Shown here in pieces: positions 52,055-59,398 of a stretch of DNA of 64,000 nt (position 1 is its first letter; the number at the start of each line of letters is the position of its first letter). The DNA is taken from contig NZ_BJOG01000004.1 of NCBI RefSeq assembly GCF_006540085.1, positions 310,001-374,000 of the forward strand, written 5' to 3'. Below the pieces are notes generated by a model. It was not told the DNA's origin. It searched no databases and saw only the letters and a program-made list of their open reading frames with translations. The stretch is from Microbacterium oxydans (GTDB lineage: Bacteria > Actinomycetota > Actinomycetes > Actinomycetales > Microbacteriaceae). The translations under genes and the position numbers were made by a program.

Positions 52055-53308
52055 TCAGCGGATGCGTCGGCCGTGGGCGAGGTCGATCAGGCGGGAGAGC
52101 ACGGGGCCGGAACGCAGGCCGTTGTGCTCATGCTCGCTCGTCTGCCAGAGCTGTACGCCGGGCAGGAGCTTCGCCGTCTCGATGGAGAACTCGTACGGCA
52201 CGTAGACATCGTTGACGTAGACCGCGGCCGCGCCGGTGGCCCCCGATGCGACGATCGCTGAGGCGTCGTAGATCTGCGGCCACTCGAATTCTGCGAGCTC
52301 GAGGGCGACATCACGCCACGGCTGGAAGGCCGGCACCGACTCGGTCCACTCACGGCGGATGTGCTCGCCCGTGAACAGCGTCGGGTCGTCGCGGAAGTCC
52401 GTGGGCTCGGTGCGCTCGGCCGACCACCGAGTGGCGTGACCGTCGGCGTAGCTCGACTCGTGGAAGGTGAAGTACAGCGGGTTGCGGCCGTCATAGGGCA
52501 TCGCGTGCATCAGGTCGTATCGGAAGGCGTTGGAGGCGGGATCGCGCTCCAGGAGCGACCAGACGGTCTGCCATCCGTCGTCGGTGCCGAGTGCGGATCC
52601 CATCGACCGCAGGCGCGAGCGTGAGACGACCTCTCCGTCGGGGAGGACGATGTCGCCCGCGTCCGCGAGATCGACGAGCCTTCGCATCGCGTCGCGGTGC
52701 TCGGGGAAACGGCGGTAGTAGCGTTCGGAGGCATCCCGCATCTTGTCGTAGCAGAGAGCGTAGACATCGTCGGGGTGACGCCCCACCGCGCTGAGCCCGC
52801 CGGTGATGAAGACGTCGTCGAGGGATCCGGCATCGGTGGAGAGATACGCGAGGGTCGTGAAGCCACCGAAGGACTGTCCGAGCACGCTCCAGGTGGTGGC
52901 TCCCAGGTGCTCGCGCAGAGCCTCGCAGTCGCGCACGATCGCGTCGGCCCGCAGATGGGTCAGATGCTCGGCGACCGCTGCCGAACCGCGTTCGAGGTCG
53001 AGATCGCCGACCGGGGTCGAACGTCCGGTGCCTCTCTGGTCGAGAAGCACCAGACGGTAGTGGGCGAGCGCTTCGTCGAGCCAGGCAGGCGACGTCGAGG
53101 AGTGGAAGGGGCGCGGCGCTTCGTGGCCGGGTCCGCCCTGTAGGAACACCAGGTAGGGAAGGGCCTCACCGCCCTCGCGAGCGACCACGCGCGCGAAGAC
53201 GTCGATGGTTCGATGGTCCATGGGGTCGCCCCATACCAGCGGGACGGTGAGAGTGTGCTCTTCGACGGTGAGGTCCTGCAGCTTGCGCACGATGGTGCTC
53301 ATGTTCAC
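52055..53308 (-). CDS. S33-family prolyl aminopeptidase-like hydrolase
   Basis: A 417-residue alpha/beta hydrolase of peptidase family S33. The oxyanion motif GGPGH is at about 58-62, the DQRGTGRST signature follows, and the nucleophile is S146 in GQSFGG. The C-terminal catalytic His is probably in TSEHEHNGLRSG. It would remove N-terminal proline or another residue from short peptides. Its GTG overlaps the stop of the DUF262 gene (GTGA), an unusual coupling to a defence-like protein. An ATG two codons later is possible. Confidence 0.87.
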   Translation of the reverse strand: MNMSTIVRKLQDLTVEEHTLTVPLVWGDPMDHRTIDVFARVVAREGGEALPYLVFLQGGPGHEAPRPFHSSTSPAWLDEALAHYRLVLLDQRGTGRSTPVGDLDLERGSAAVAEHLTHLRADAIVRDCEALREHLGATTWSVLGQSFGGFTTLAYLSTDAGSLDDVFITGGLSAVGRHPDDVYALCYDKMRDASERYYRRFPEHRDAMRRLVDLADAGDIVLPDGEVVSRSRLRSMGSALGTDDGWQTVWSLLERDPASNAFRYDLMHAMPYDGRNPLYFTFHESSYADGHATRWSAERTEPTDFRDDPTLFTGEHIRREWTESVPAFQPWRDVALELAEFEWPQIYDASAIVASGATGAAAVYVNDVYVPYEFSIETAKLLPGVQLWQTSEHEHNGLRSGPVLSRLIDLAHGRRIR

Positions 53309-55308
53309 ATCACATTCCCGATGTAGGAGTACTTGACGAAGACCTCCGAGGCGATGCCCGACTCCTCGAGCACACCCTGCACAGCGGTCATCATGTAGTT
53401 GGAATCCCAGCCCATGTAGAGGAAGTGCCCCTCGCCGAGCTCATCCCACTGACCCTTCCAGGCCATGTCCTGATAGATGGGCCCTCCGTGTGCGGCACAG
53501 TAGGCGAGGGCTGCGTCTCTCGTGTCGGTCCAGGCGCGGCGGAAGACCCGGTTGAAGAGGTACTTCACGTCCGGCACCTCCCAGCGCTCGCCTCGATACT
53601 CGACGTAGTCGAACTCCCGCTCCCATCCGGTCGGCCACCCGCGGCGGCGCACGGCATCCAGGATCGGGGTCAGTCCGTCGTCGTCGATCTCGGGGAGGGC
53701 GGGTCGCGCCCAGATGCGGATCAGGTCGGAGGTGAGCGCGACGGTGCGGCGTGTGATCGCTGCGGTGTTCCACGAGTCGACGTCGGCCAGCTCTCGCGTC
53801 GCCGGCACCGCGCTGCGTGCGTACGCGTCCGAGCGCTTGACAGGGAACGAGGCGCCGAACACGCGCTCAGCGAGGTGCTCCTCGAGCAGGGTGAGGTTGC
53901 CGAGGGTCGGGGCGAGCGCGCGATGGCTGTTCTGCTCGTCCTCGGAGTACTCGCTCCACTGGCGCGTACCGTCGCCGGACCACGCGTCGCCCGGCACGGT
54001 CGGGACGATGTGCTCGATGTCGTAGGCGTCGAGGTCTTCCACGCCTTCCAACCGTCCGAGCACGTAGGCAGGGTGGGGGAGTTCGCTGTACTTCAGCACC
54101 GCGCTCACCCGCTCGTCCGACGGGGTGATGCGAGCGAACGCCCGCGCGAGCGCATCCCTGCCGTCACGGCGGGCCCGGCACAGTCTCGCGACGAGTCGTT
54201 CGGCCGGCAGGTTCACCAGCGCACGGCGCAGGTACAGGGCTTGCAGCCACTCCAGGGTCTCGATGAACTCGTCGCGGTCGATGACCCCGCGGACGTGGTC
54301 GCTGTACGCGCTCATCACGAGAGGGTACGAGGAACGACCGAAGGTGTTGACGTGACGCAGCTGCTGCGCGATCCCGGGGTCCTGCTCCTGCGACGGGTCG
54401 AGCAGGATGCCGTAGATCTCCGCGTAGTGTCGCCACTGCGCCGCGTGGGCCTGCAGGTGGGCGACGTCGACGCGGGGGAACGACTGCCGGAAGGCGCTGT
54501 AGACCCCGTGCTCCCCGTTTGCGGCGACCTCGCGGCCGGTGACGAACACGAGGTAGTGCCGCCAGAAGGCGCCGATCGCCTCACCGGTGTGCCGTTCGAT
54601 CGGCAGCCAGAAACGTGTCTCGACGTCGATCTGCTCGGCGTGACTGAGTCCCATGAGGATGTAGTTGTGGATGAGCTCGTGGTCACGCAGCGGTTCGCCT
54701 GTCGAGTTCAGGCTCTCGAAGATCTGCTGGGCGTTGGCGCGAGCGCCGAGGGTGATCGACACATGCTCGAGCTTCTGCAGCCCTCGCCAGATGGTGGGTA
54801 CCTCGTCGACATGGATCTGACTGCGGAAGAAGGCGTAGTTGTCGTCGAAGCGGGACTCGCGATCGGCATCGCCGCGTCGATCCAACACGACCGATTCGTA
54901 CAGGTCAGCCCAGGCGTCGTGCGGGCGCAGCTTCGTGCGACCGGGGGAGTCGGAGCGGACGAGCACGCGTTCGAGATCGGCCGCCAGTGAGGGGTCGGTG
55001 TCGCGGATGGAGTGATGCAGCGCAGCGACGAGCAGCATCAGCGTGGTGATGCGCTGCTGGCCGTCGATGAGGATGAGGTCGGCATCGGAGGAGACGTTGT
55101 CCTGCGCGGAGAGGATCGAACCGATGAAGTGACGGTGGGCGTCGTCTTCGCCTGCCACGGCGCGGATGTCGGAGAGCAGCCGCTCGCAGCCGCCGATGTC
55201 CCATCGGTACTGCCGCTGATACACGGGGACCACGATGGTGGTGCCGCCCGCCGCGAGCCACTCGATCGTGTTGACTGCTGTCGCCTCGACGTTGGTCGCG
55301 GTGCTCAT
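53305..55308 (-). CDS. DUF262/DUF1524 protein (GmrSD-like nuclease)
   Basis: A 667-residue protein. The N-terminal DUF262 domain has VPVYQRQYRW and the NTPase-like motif DGQQRITTL at 82-90. The C-terminal HNH-type DUF1524 nuclease motif is IEHIVP around H433, with LGNLTLLEEHL and the Asn. These are the halves of GmrS and GmrD fused in one chain. GmrSD-type enzymes cut modified phage DNA. The last 90 residues form an extra module of unknown type. No modification gene is nearby. A promoter is not obvious. Confidence 0.85.
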   Translation of the reverse strand: MSTATNVEATAVNTIEWLAAGGTTIVVPVYQRQYRWDIGGCERLLSDIRAVAGEDDAHRHFIGSILSAQDNVSSDADLILIDGQQRITTLMLLVAALHHSIRDTDPSLAADLERVLVRSDSPGRTKLRPHDAWADLYESVVLDRRGDADRESRFDDNYAFFRSQIHVDEVPTIWRGLQKLEHVSITLGARANAQQIFESLNSTGEPLRDHELIHNYILMGLSHAEQIDVETRFWLPIERHTGEAIGAFWRHYLVFVTGREVAANGEHGVYSAFRQSFPRVDVAHLQAHAAQWRHYAEIYGILLDPSQEQDPGIAQQLRHVNTFGRSSYPLVMSAYSDHVRGVIDRDEFIETLEWLQALYLRRALVNLPAERLVARLCRARRDGRDALARAFARITPSDERVSAVLKYSELPHPAYVLGRLEGVEDLDAYDIEHIVPTVPGDAWSGDGTRQWSEYSEDEQNSHRALAPTLGNLTLLEEHLAERVFGASFPVKRSDAYARSAVPATRELADVDSWNTAAITRRTVALTSDLIRIWARPALPEIDDDGLTPILDAVRRRGWPTGWEREFDYVEYRGERWEVPDVKYLFNRVFRRAWTDTRDAALAYCAAHGGPIYQDMAWKGQWDELGEGHFLYMGWDSNYMMTAVQGVLEESGIASEVFVKYSYIGNVM

Positions 55309-55418
55309 GCTGGTGTCTCGTCCTCCCGTTGCGACGGGTGCCGAGGCCTGGCCGGGCGCCCCGATCAGTCTATTCGGTTATGCACGGTCTACCTCCGAGG
55401 GGCTCGCGGGGGACGCTG

Positions 55419-55434
55419 TTAGGCTTGCCTTATC
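55419..55434 (+). promoter_or_regulatory. DtxR/IdeR-like iron box
   Basis: TTAGGCTTGCCTTATC matches the half-site pattern TTAGG...GCCT(W)A of DtxR/IdeR operators. It covers a plausible -35 (TTAGGC, 55419-55424) with TTAAAA at 55443-55448 as -10, 18 nt away. It points at the oxygenase gene at 55485. Confidence 0.5.
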
Positions 55435-55484
55435 AGGGCCTGTTAAAACGTGCTGGCCCCCGATGAAAGGAACATGACTCGATC

Positions 55485-56258
55485 ATGGGATACATCAAGT
55501 CCGCTGCGCTCGAGGAAAAGGGATTCGTCGTCCTCGACAGCTACAACCAGGAGCTCGACCCCAAGGAGTGGCTCGACATCGAGTACAACGACTGGAAGTC
55601 GTCGGGCGACACCCGCTTCGCACCTCTCGCCAGTGCCTTCGGCGACATCGAGTGCAACGGGTTCTGGAACCACAAGCCGCCGCGCACCGACAAGGACGGC
55701 GTCTGGATCGACTCCCAGACCGAGAAGGCCCCGAACCTGACGCGGCGCGCTCAGGAGCCGGGTGCGAACGTTGGTCGGTGCCGCGTCATCGAGCTGCAGC
55801 CGACGCCCTACGGTGACTGCCTCTACAACCTCCACCAGGACGACAACAACCGCCTCAACCCGGATGGCACCGGCTGGGTCGTCCGTGGCTTCTTCAACCT
55901 CACGGACGACAAGGACAGCTACTTCGTCCTGCGTGAGAACCGCACCGACCCGAGCATCGAGTACCGTATCGCCCTCCCGGCCGGTGCTCAGCTCATCGTG
56001 GACACGCAGCGCCTGTGGCACGCGGCCACCCACAACGGCACCGAGCCCCGCTACTGCCTCATCACGTCGTGGACCTCGGGCCCCGAGCTCGACGCCTACA
56101 TCGAGAAGTACCACGGCACCGACGACGTGCCCAACTACGAGGTCGACCAGGAGACGCTCGAGTTCGGGTATGCCGAGCAGGCCCGCAAGGATGCTGCTCG
56201 CGCGGCCTATTACGCCGCGAAGGGCCAGCAGGTCAAGCAGGCCATGAGCGAGGCGTGA
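55485..56258 (+). CDS. Probable 2-oxoglutarate/Fe(II)-dependent oxygenase-like protein, uncharacterised
   Basis: A 257-residue conserved protein that I do not recognise by name. It carries an Fe(II)-ligand triad layout: H117-x-D119 in YNLHQDDNN, distal H179 in RLWHAATH and R189 ten residues later (EPRYCL), the spacing usual for the 2OG-binding Arg. A jelly-roll pattern lies between them. The 40-residue C-terminal tail is Ala/Gln-rich and helical. An iron-box-like site lies 50-66 bases upstream. The substrate is unknown. Confidence 0.62.
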   Translation: MGYIKSAALEEKGFVVLDSYNQELDPKEWLDIEYNDWKSSGDTRFAPLASAFGDIECNGFWNHKPPRTDKDGVWIDSQTEKAPNLTRRAQEPGANVGRCRVIELQPTPYGDCLYNLHQDDNNRLNPDGTGWVVRGFFNLTDDKDSYFVLRENRTDPSIEYRIALPAGAQLIVDTQRLWHAATHNGTEPRYCLITSWTSGPELDAYIEKYHGTDDVPNYEVDQETLEFGYAEQARKDAARAAYYAAKGQQVKQAMSEA

Positions 56259-56296
56259 GCATCTCCACGGTGGGTCGCTGAGCCCGTCGAAGCGCC

Positions 56297-56328
56297 CGAG
56301 GGCCCCGGTCTACGGACCGGGGCCCTCG
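56297..56328. terminator. Terminator after the oxygenase gene
   Basis: CGAGGGCCCCGGTC (56297-56310) and GACCGGGGCCCTCG (56315-56328) make a perfect 14-bp stem, loop TACG. Confidence 0.85.
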
Positions 56329-56344
56329 TCGTGGAACCACATGC

Positions 56345-56398
56345 TTGTGATTTGCGGGGATCTCGGCGAGAATGGGCGCACAACCGCATATTCTCGCC
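56345..56398 (+). promoter_or_regulatory. DUF3145 promoter overlapped by a 9-bp inverted repeat
   Basis: TTGTGA (56345-56350) and GAGAAT (56368-56373) with a 17-nt spacer form a sigma-70-like promoter. GGCGAGAAT (56365-56373) and ATTCTCGCC (56390-56398) are perfect inverted copies with a 16-nt spacer. The first covers the -10 and the second lies downstream of the expected start. Confidence 0.5.
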
Positions 56399-56450
56399 AC
56401 TTCGTGGTTCAGGTCGTTGGGGAAGACGCACCTGATGAAACGGAGAGATC

Positions 56451-56954
56451 ATGGCGACGGCTTACGCACGCGGAGTGGTGTTCATCCACTCTGCGCCTCG
56501 CGCGCTCTGCCCGCACCTCGAATGGGCGGTGGGTCGCGCTATCGGGCGTGCGGTGAACTTCGACTGGACCGAGCAGCCCGTGCTCGAGGGTGCCCGACGG
56601 GCGGAGTTCTACTGGGACGGCCCCGTCGGTACCGGCGCGGCTCTCGCGACCTCCATCCGTGGGTGGGAGCACCTCCGCTTCGAGGTGACCGAGGACCCCA
56701 CGCCGCGCAGCGACGGCGGCCGGTGGCTGCATACGCCCGACCTCGGTATCCACTATGCCCAGACCGACGCAGCCGGCAACATCGTGGTCGGCGAGGACCG
56801 CATCCGCTACGCGATGGAGATCGCGGCAGGGAGTGCCGTCGAGTTGCAGCGCGAACTCGACATCGCCCTGGGGTCGGCGTGGGATGAGGAACTGGAGCCC
56901 TTCCGTCATGCCAGCGACGACGCCAGAGTCGTCTGGCTCCATAAGGTCGGCTAG
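56451..56954 (+). CDS. DUF3145-family protein
   Basis: A 167-residue actinobacterial protein, starting ATAYARGVVFIHSAPRALCPH, with EWAVGRAIG and WEHLRFEVTEDPTPRSDGGRW as conserved blocks. No signal peptide or membrane segment. It is typically encoded close to the fab genes, as here 2.4 kb from fabF. Function not established. GGAGAG lies before the ATG at 56451. Confidence 0.88.
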   Translation: MATAYARGVVFIHSAPRALCPHLEWAVGRAIGRAVNFDWTEQPVLEGARRAEFYWDGPVGTGAALATSIRGWEHLRFEVTEDPTPRSDGGRWLHTPDLGIHYAQTDAAGNIVVGEDRIRYAMEIAAGSAVELQRELDIALGSAWDEELEPFRHASDDARVVWLHKVG

Positions 56955-57043
56955 CCCGGCGCCACAGACCGGAACGGGGGAGGCGTGAGTATCGGATGCC
57001 GGTGAGTGATCCCGGACGCTGAGAAGACGTATCCCCGCTCCGC

Positions 57044-57087
57044 ACGACGAGGACCCCGCCCCGGAAACGAGGCGGGGTCCTCGTCGT
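57044..57087. terminator. Bidirectional terminator DUF3145 / yczR
   Basis: Arms 57044-57060 and 57071-57087 pair perfectly over 17 bp (core GGACCCCGCC / GGCGGGGTCC) around a 10-base loop. It lies between convergent genes. Confidence 0.88.
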
Positions 57088-57092
57088 CCGTG

Positions 57093-58496
57093 TCAGATGA
57101 CGGCCGCGTGCTGCAACGCACCGGACGCGGACGGGCTCCCGCCGCGCACGTCGTCCCAGGCCAGGGACAACCGCCGCATCGCTTCCGACATGCGCTCGGG
57201 GGGCAGCGTGATGGGGATGCGCAGTCGGCGTTCGAGCACTCCGCCCGTCGTGAAGCGGGGGCCGGGAGGAAGGACGAGCTGCCTTTCGCGGGCGGCGAGA
57301 GAGAGCGCGGTCGACAGCGGTGCGCCGATGTCGACCCAGGCGGAGAGTCCGCCAGGCGTATGTGGCATCCGGAACCCGGGGATGGCGGCCACCCCTTCCT
57401 CGACGGCGCTGCGTCCGGCGTGCAGACGTCGACGGACATGCGCTGTGAGCGCCGACATGTCGGCGAGGAGTTCGACGGCGATGCACTGCTCGAGCAGGGC
57501 CGTGCCGAGTTCGAAGGAGGGGCGCACGGCGAGCAGCCGCGCGATGACGGAGCACTCCGCACGGATCCAGCCGATGCGCATCCCGCCCCAGGCGATCTTC
57601 GACATCGATCCGACGGTGATCACATTGGGCCCGCCCGCGGCCATCGGAGTCGGTGACCATCCCCGGTCGATGTCGAGTTCGGTGGTCGTCTCGTCGACGA
57701 TGAGGTGGGTACCCACGTTGCGGGCTGTGGTCGTGATCCGCGACCGCTCGTCATCGGGAAGGGTCGCTCCGGTCGGGTTGTGGAAGTCGGGGATGAGGTA
57801 GGCGACATGCGGCCGGGCGCTGAGCAGCGTCTCGTTCAGGTGCCTGGCATCCCACCCGTCGGCATCCACGGGCGTCGGAACAAGCCGGTACCCGTGGCGG
57901 TGCAGGGCCTCCAGCGCGTGAGGGAAAGTCGGCTGCTCCACCAGCGCCTTCTCTCCGCGACGCCCGATCGCCGCGAGGATCAGATTGATCGCATTGAGCG
58001 CTCCGGAGGTGATGATGATCTCGTCGGCCGACGTCGGTGCGCCCCGATCGCGGAAGCGCTGAGCGACCGCCTCGCGCAGCTCGGGGAGTCCGCGGAGCGA
58101 GTACCCGCTGGTGCCGCGCAGCGCCGCGAGACGGGGCAGCGACCGCACGGTCGCGTCGTACAACCCCGGCGTCGAGTCCATCGACGCGATGGAGAGGTCG
58201 ATCGACTCGTCGTCGGCCTCGGCTCCAGGAGCAGCATGTCCATTCGGGAGGGTGACGCGCGTGCTTCCCCCGTGCAGGCGCGAGACGTAGTCGTCCGATT
58301 CCAAGATGCCGTACGCGCGAGTGATCGTGGAGCGAGAACGGCGCAGCTCGAGCGCAAGGGCGCGCTCACTCGGGAGACGCTCGCCGACGGTGAGGCGGCC
58401 GTCGAGGATCAGCGCCCTGATCTGGTCTGCGAGCGCCGATGCCGTGGCGCCGGCGACGTTGTGCACCCCGAGCTGTTCGACGAGACGTGATCCCAT
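57093..58496 (-). CDS. yczR: MocR-type GntR/aminotransferase regulator (YczR-like)
   Basis: A 467-residue two-domain regulator. The N-terminal GntR winged helix is at about residues 16-80 (LADQIRALILDGRLTVGERL). A fold-type I aminotransferase domain follows, with PLP lysine K300 in SMSKIAWGGMRIG and the NPTG loop. MocR regulators of the YczR subgroup control an adjacent yczE gene, which lies divergently here. Start at the ATG at 58496, with CATGCT 6 nt before it. The C-terminal enzyme part probably senses PLP rather than catalysing. Confidence 0.88.
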   Translation of the reverse strand: MGSRLVEQLGVHNVAGATASALADQIRALILDGRLTVGERLPSERALALELRRSRSTITRAYGILESDDYVSRLHGGSTRVTLPNGHAAPGAEADDESIDLSIASMDSTPGLYDATVRSLPRLAALRGTSGYSLRGLPELREAVAQRFRDRGAPTSADEIIITSGALNAINLILAAIGRRGEKALVEQPTFPHALEALHRHGYRLVPTPVDADGWDARHLNETLLSARPHVAYLIPDFHNPTGATLPDDERSRITTTARNVGTHLIVDETTTELDIDRGWSPTPMAAGGPNVITVGSMSKIAWGGMRIGWIRAECSVIARLLAVRPSFELGTALLEQCIAVELLADMSALTAHVRRRLHAGRSAVEEGVAAIPGFRMPHTPGGLSAWVDIGAPLSTALSLAARERQLVLPPGPRFTTGGVLERRLRIPITLPPERMSEAMRRLSLAWDDVRGGSPSASGALQHAAVI

Positions 58497-58544
58497 ATGT
58501 CCAGCATGACGCAAAGTGGACTGATCTACGCAGGCCACTTTGCG
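58497..58544. promoter_or_regulatory. YczR promoter and 10-bp inverted repeat
   Basis: Leftward, CATGCT (58508-58503) with a 6-nt spacer precedes the yczR ATG. CGCAAAGTGG (58510-58519) and CCACTTTGCG (58535-58544) are perfect inverted copies 15 nt apart. Their centre spacing of 25 bases is about two and a half helical turns, suited to a dimer or tetramer of a MocR regulator acting on both genes. Confidence 0.6.
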
Positions 58545-58591
58545 GTGAGTGGTATCGCTTCGGATGGGGGGACAGGGGCCAGAGTGGAGGG

Positions 58592-59257
58592 ATGATCCTC
58601 CGTTCCGTGCTCCTCCCCGTGACCGCCACCAGTCGGCGTGACCTCGTCGAGCGGTTCGTGCAGCTGCTCGTCGGTCTGTTCCTCTATGGCGTCGCGCTCG
58701 GGTTCATGGTGCGCGGTGGCATCGGAGTGGCACCGTGGGACGTGCTGGCACTCGGTCTCGCGGAGCAGACCGGGCTCGGATACGGCGTCATGACCGTGCT
58801 GGTCTCGATCGTCGTCCTCCTGCTCTGGATCCCGTTGCGCCAACGCGTGGGGCTGGGCACCGTGTTGAATGCCCTGCTCGTCGGTCCGAGTGCGGACCTC
58901 GCGCTCGCCCTGATCCCGCAGCCGTCCTCGGTATGGATCGGCGCTCCGATGTTCGTCTTCGGGCTGCTGCTGCTGGCCTTCGCGACCGGCCTCTACATCG
59001 CTGCCGACTTCGGCCCGGGCCCTCGTGACGGCCTGATGACGGGACTCGTTCGGCGAACAGGCTGGGCGGTATGGCTGGTGCGCACGTTGATCGAGGGGAG
59101 CGTGCTGCTCGTCGGCTTCCTCCTCGGAGGCCCCGTCGGAGTAGGAACCGTCCTCTTCGCCTTCGGCGTCGGTCCGTTGATCGGTTGGTTCCTCCCGCGC
59201 ATCACCCGGATGCGCGAGACCCGTTCGCGAAAGCTCGGGAGCCTCCGCTCCGCCTGA
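58592..59257 (+). CDS. yczE: YczE-family membrane protein
   Basis: A 221-residue protein with about five helices and the YczE/YitT-like opening RFVQLLVGLFLYGVALGFM, then GIGVAPWDVLALGLAEQTG and LYIAADFGPGPRDGLMTGLV. Function is unproven; the family is thought to be transport-related. A GGAGGG ribosome site precedes the ATG. Divergent from yczR with a shared palindrome. A TGCAT-rich stretch and a strong terminator follow. Confidence 0.85.
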   Translation: MILRSVLLPVTATSRRDLVERFVQLLVGLFLYGVALGFMVRGGIGVAPWDVLALGLAEQTGLGYGVMTVLVSIVVLLLWIPLRQRVGLGTVLNALLVGPSADLALALIPQPSSVWIGAPMFVFGLLLLAFATGLYIAADFGPGPRDGLMTGLVRRTGWAVWLVRTLIEGSVLLVGFLLGGPVGVGTVLFAFGVGPLIGWFLPRITRMRETRSRKLGSLRSA

Positions 59258-59347
59258 CGGATCCGTGTGCATCTGCATGACCTGTGCATACGGGCATGAC
59301 CGAGTACCGGTGGATACTCATGCATCCGTGCGATCCTCATGCATACG
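59258..59347. repeat. TGCAT-rich short repeats between yczE and its terminator
   Basis: In 90 bases, TGCAT occurs five times. CTCATGCAT, GCATGACC and TGCATACG are each present twice. The AT content is higher than the surroundings. No coding or clear structural role is seen. Confidence 0.55.
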
Positions 59348-59385
59348 CGAAGAGCGGCCCTCGGAATCCCGAGGGCCGCTCTTCG
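59348..59385. terminator. Bidirectional terminator yczE / fabF
   Basis: CGAAGAGCGGCCCTCGG (59348-59364) and CCGAGGGCCGCTCTTCG (59369-59385) pair perfectly over 17 bp, loop AATC. Confidence 0.9.
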
Positions 59386-59398
59386 TGTGCGTGGCGTA

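Noticed and set aside
53305..55308. DUF262 gene as a horizontally acquired island
   Set aside because: Codon use and GC by eye match its neighbours, and no integrase or repeats flank it.
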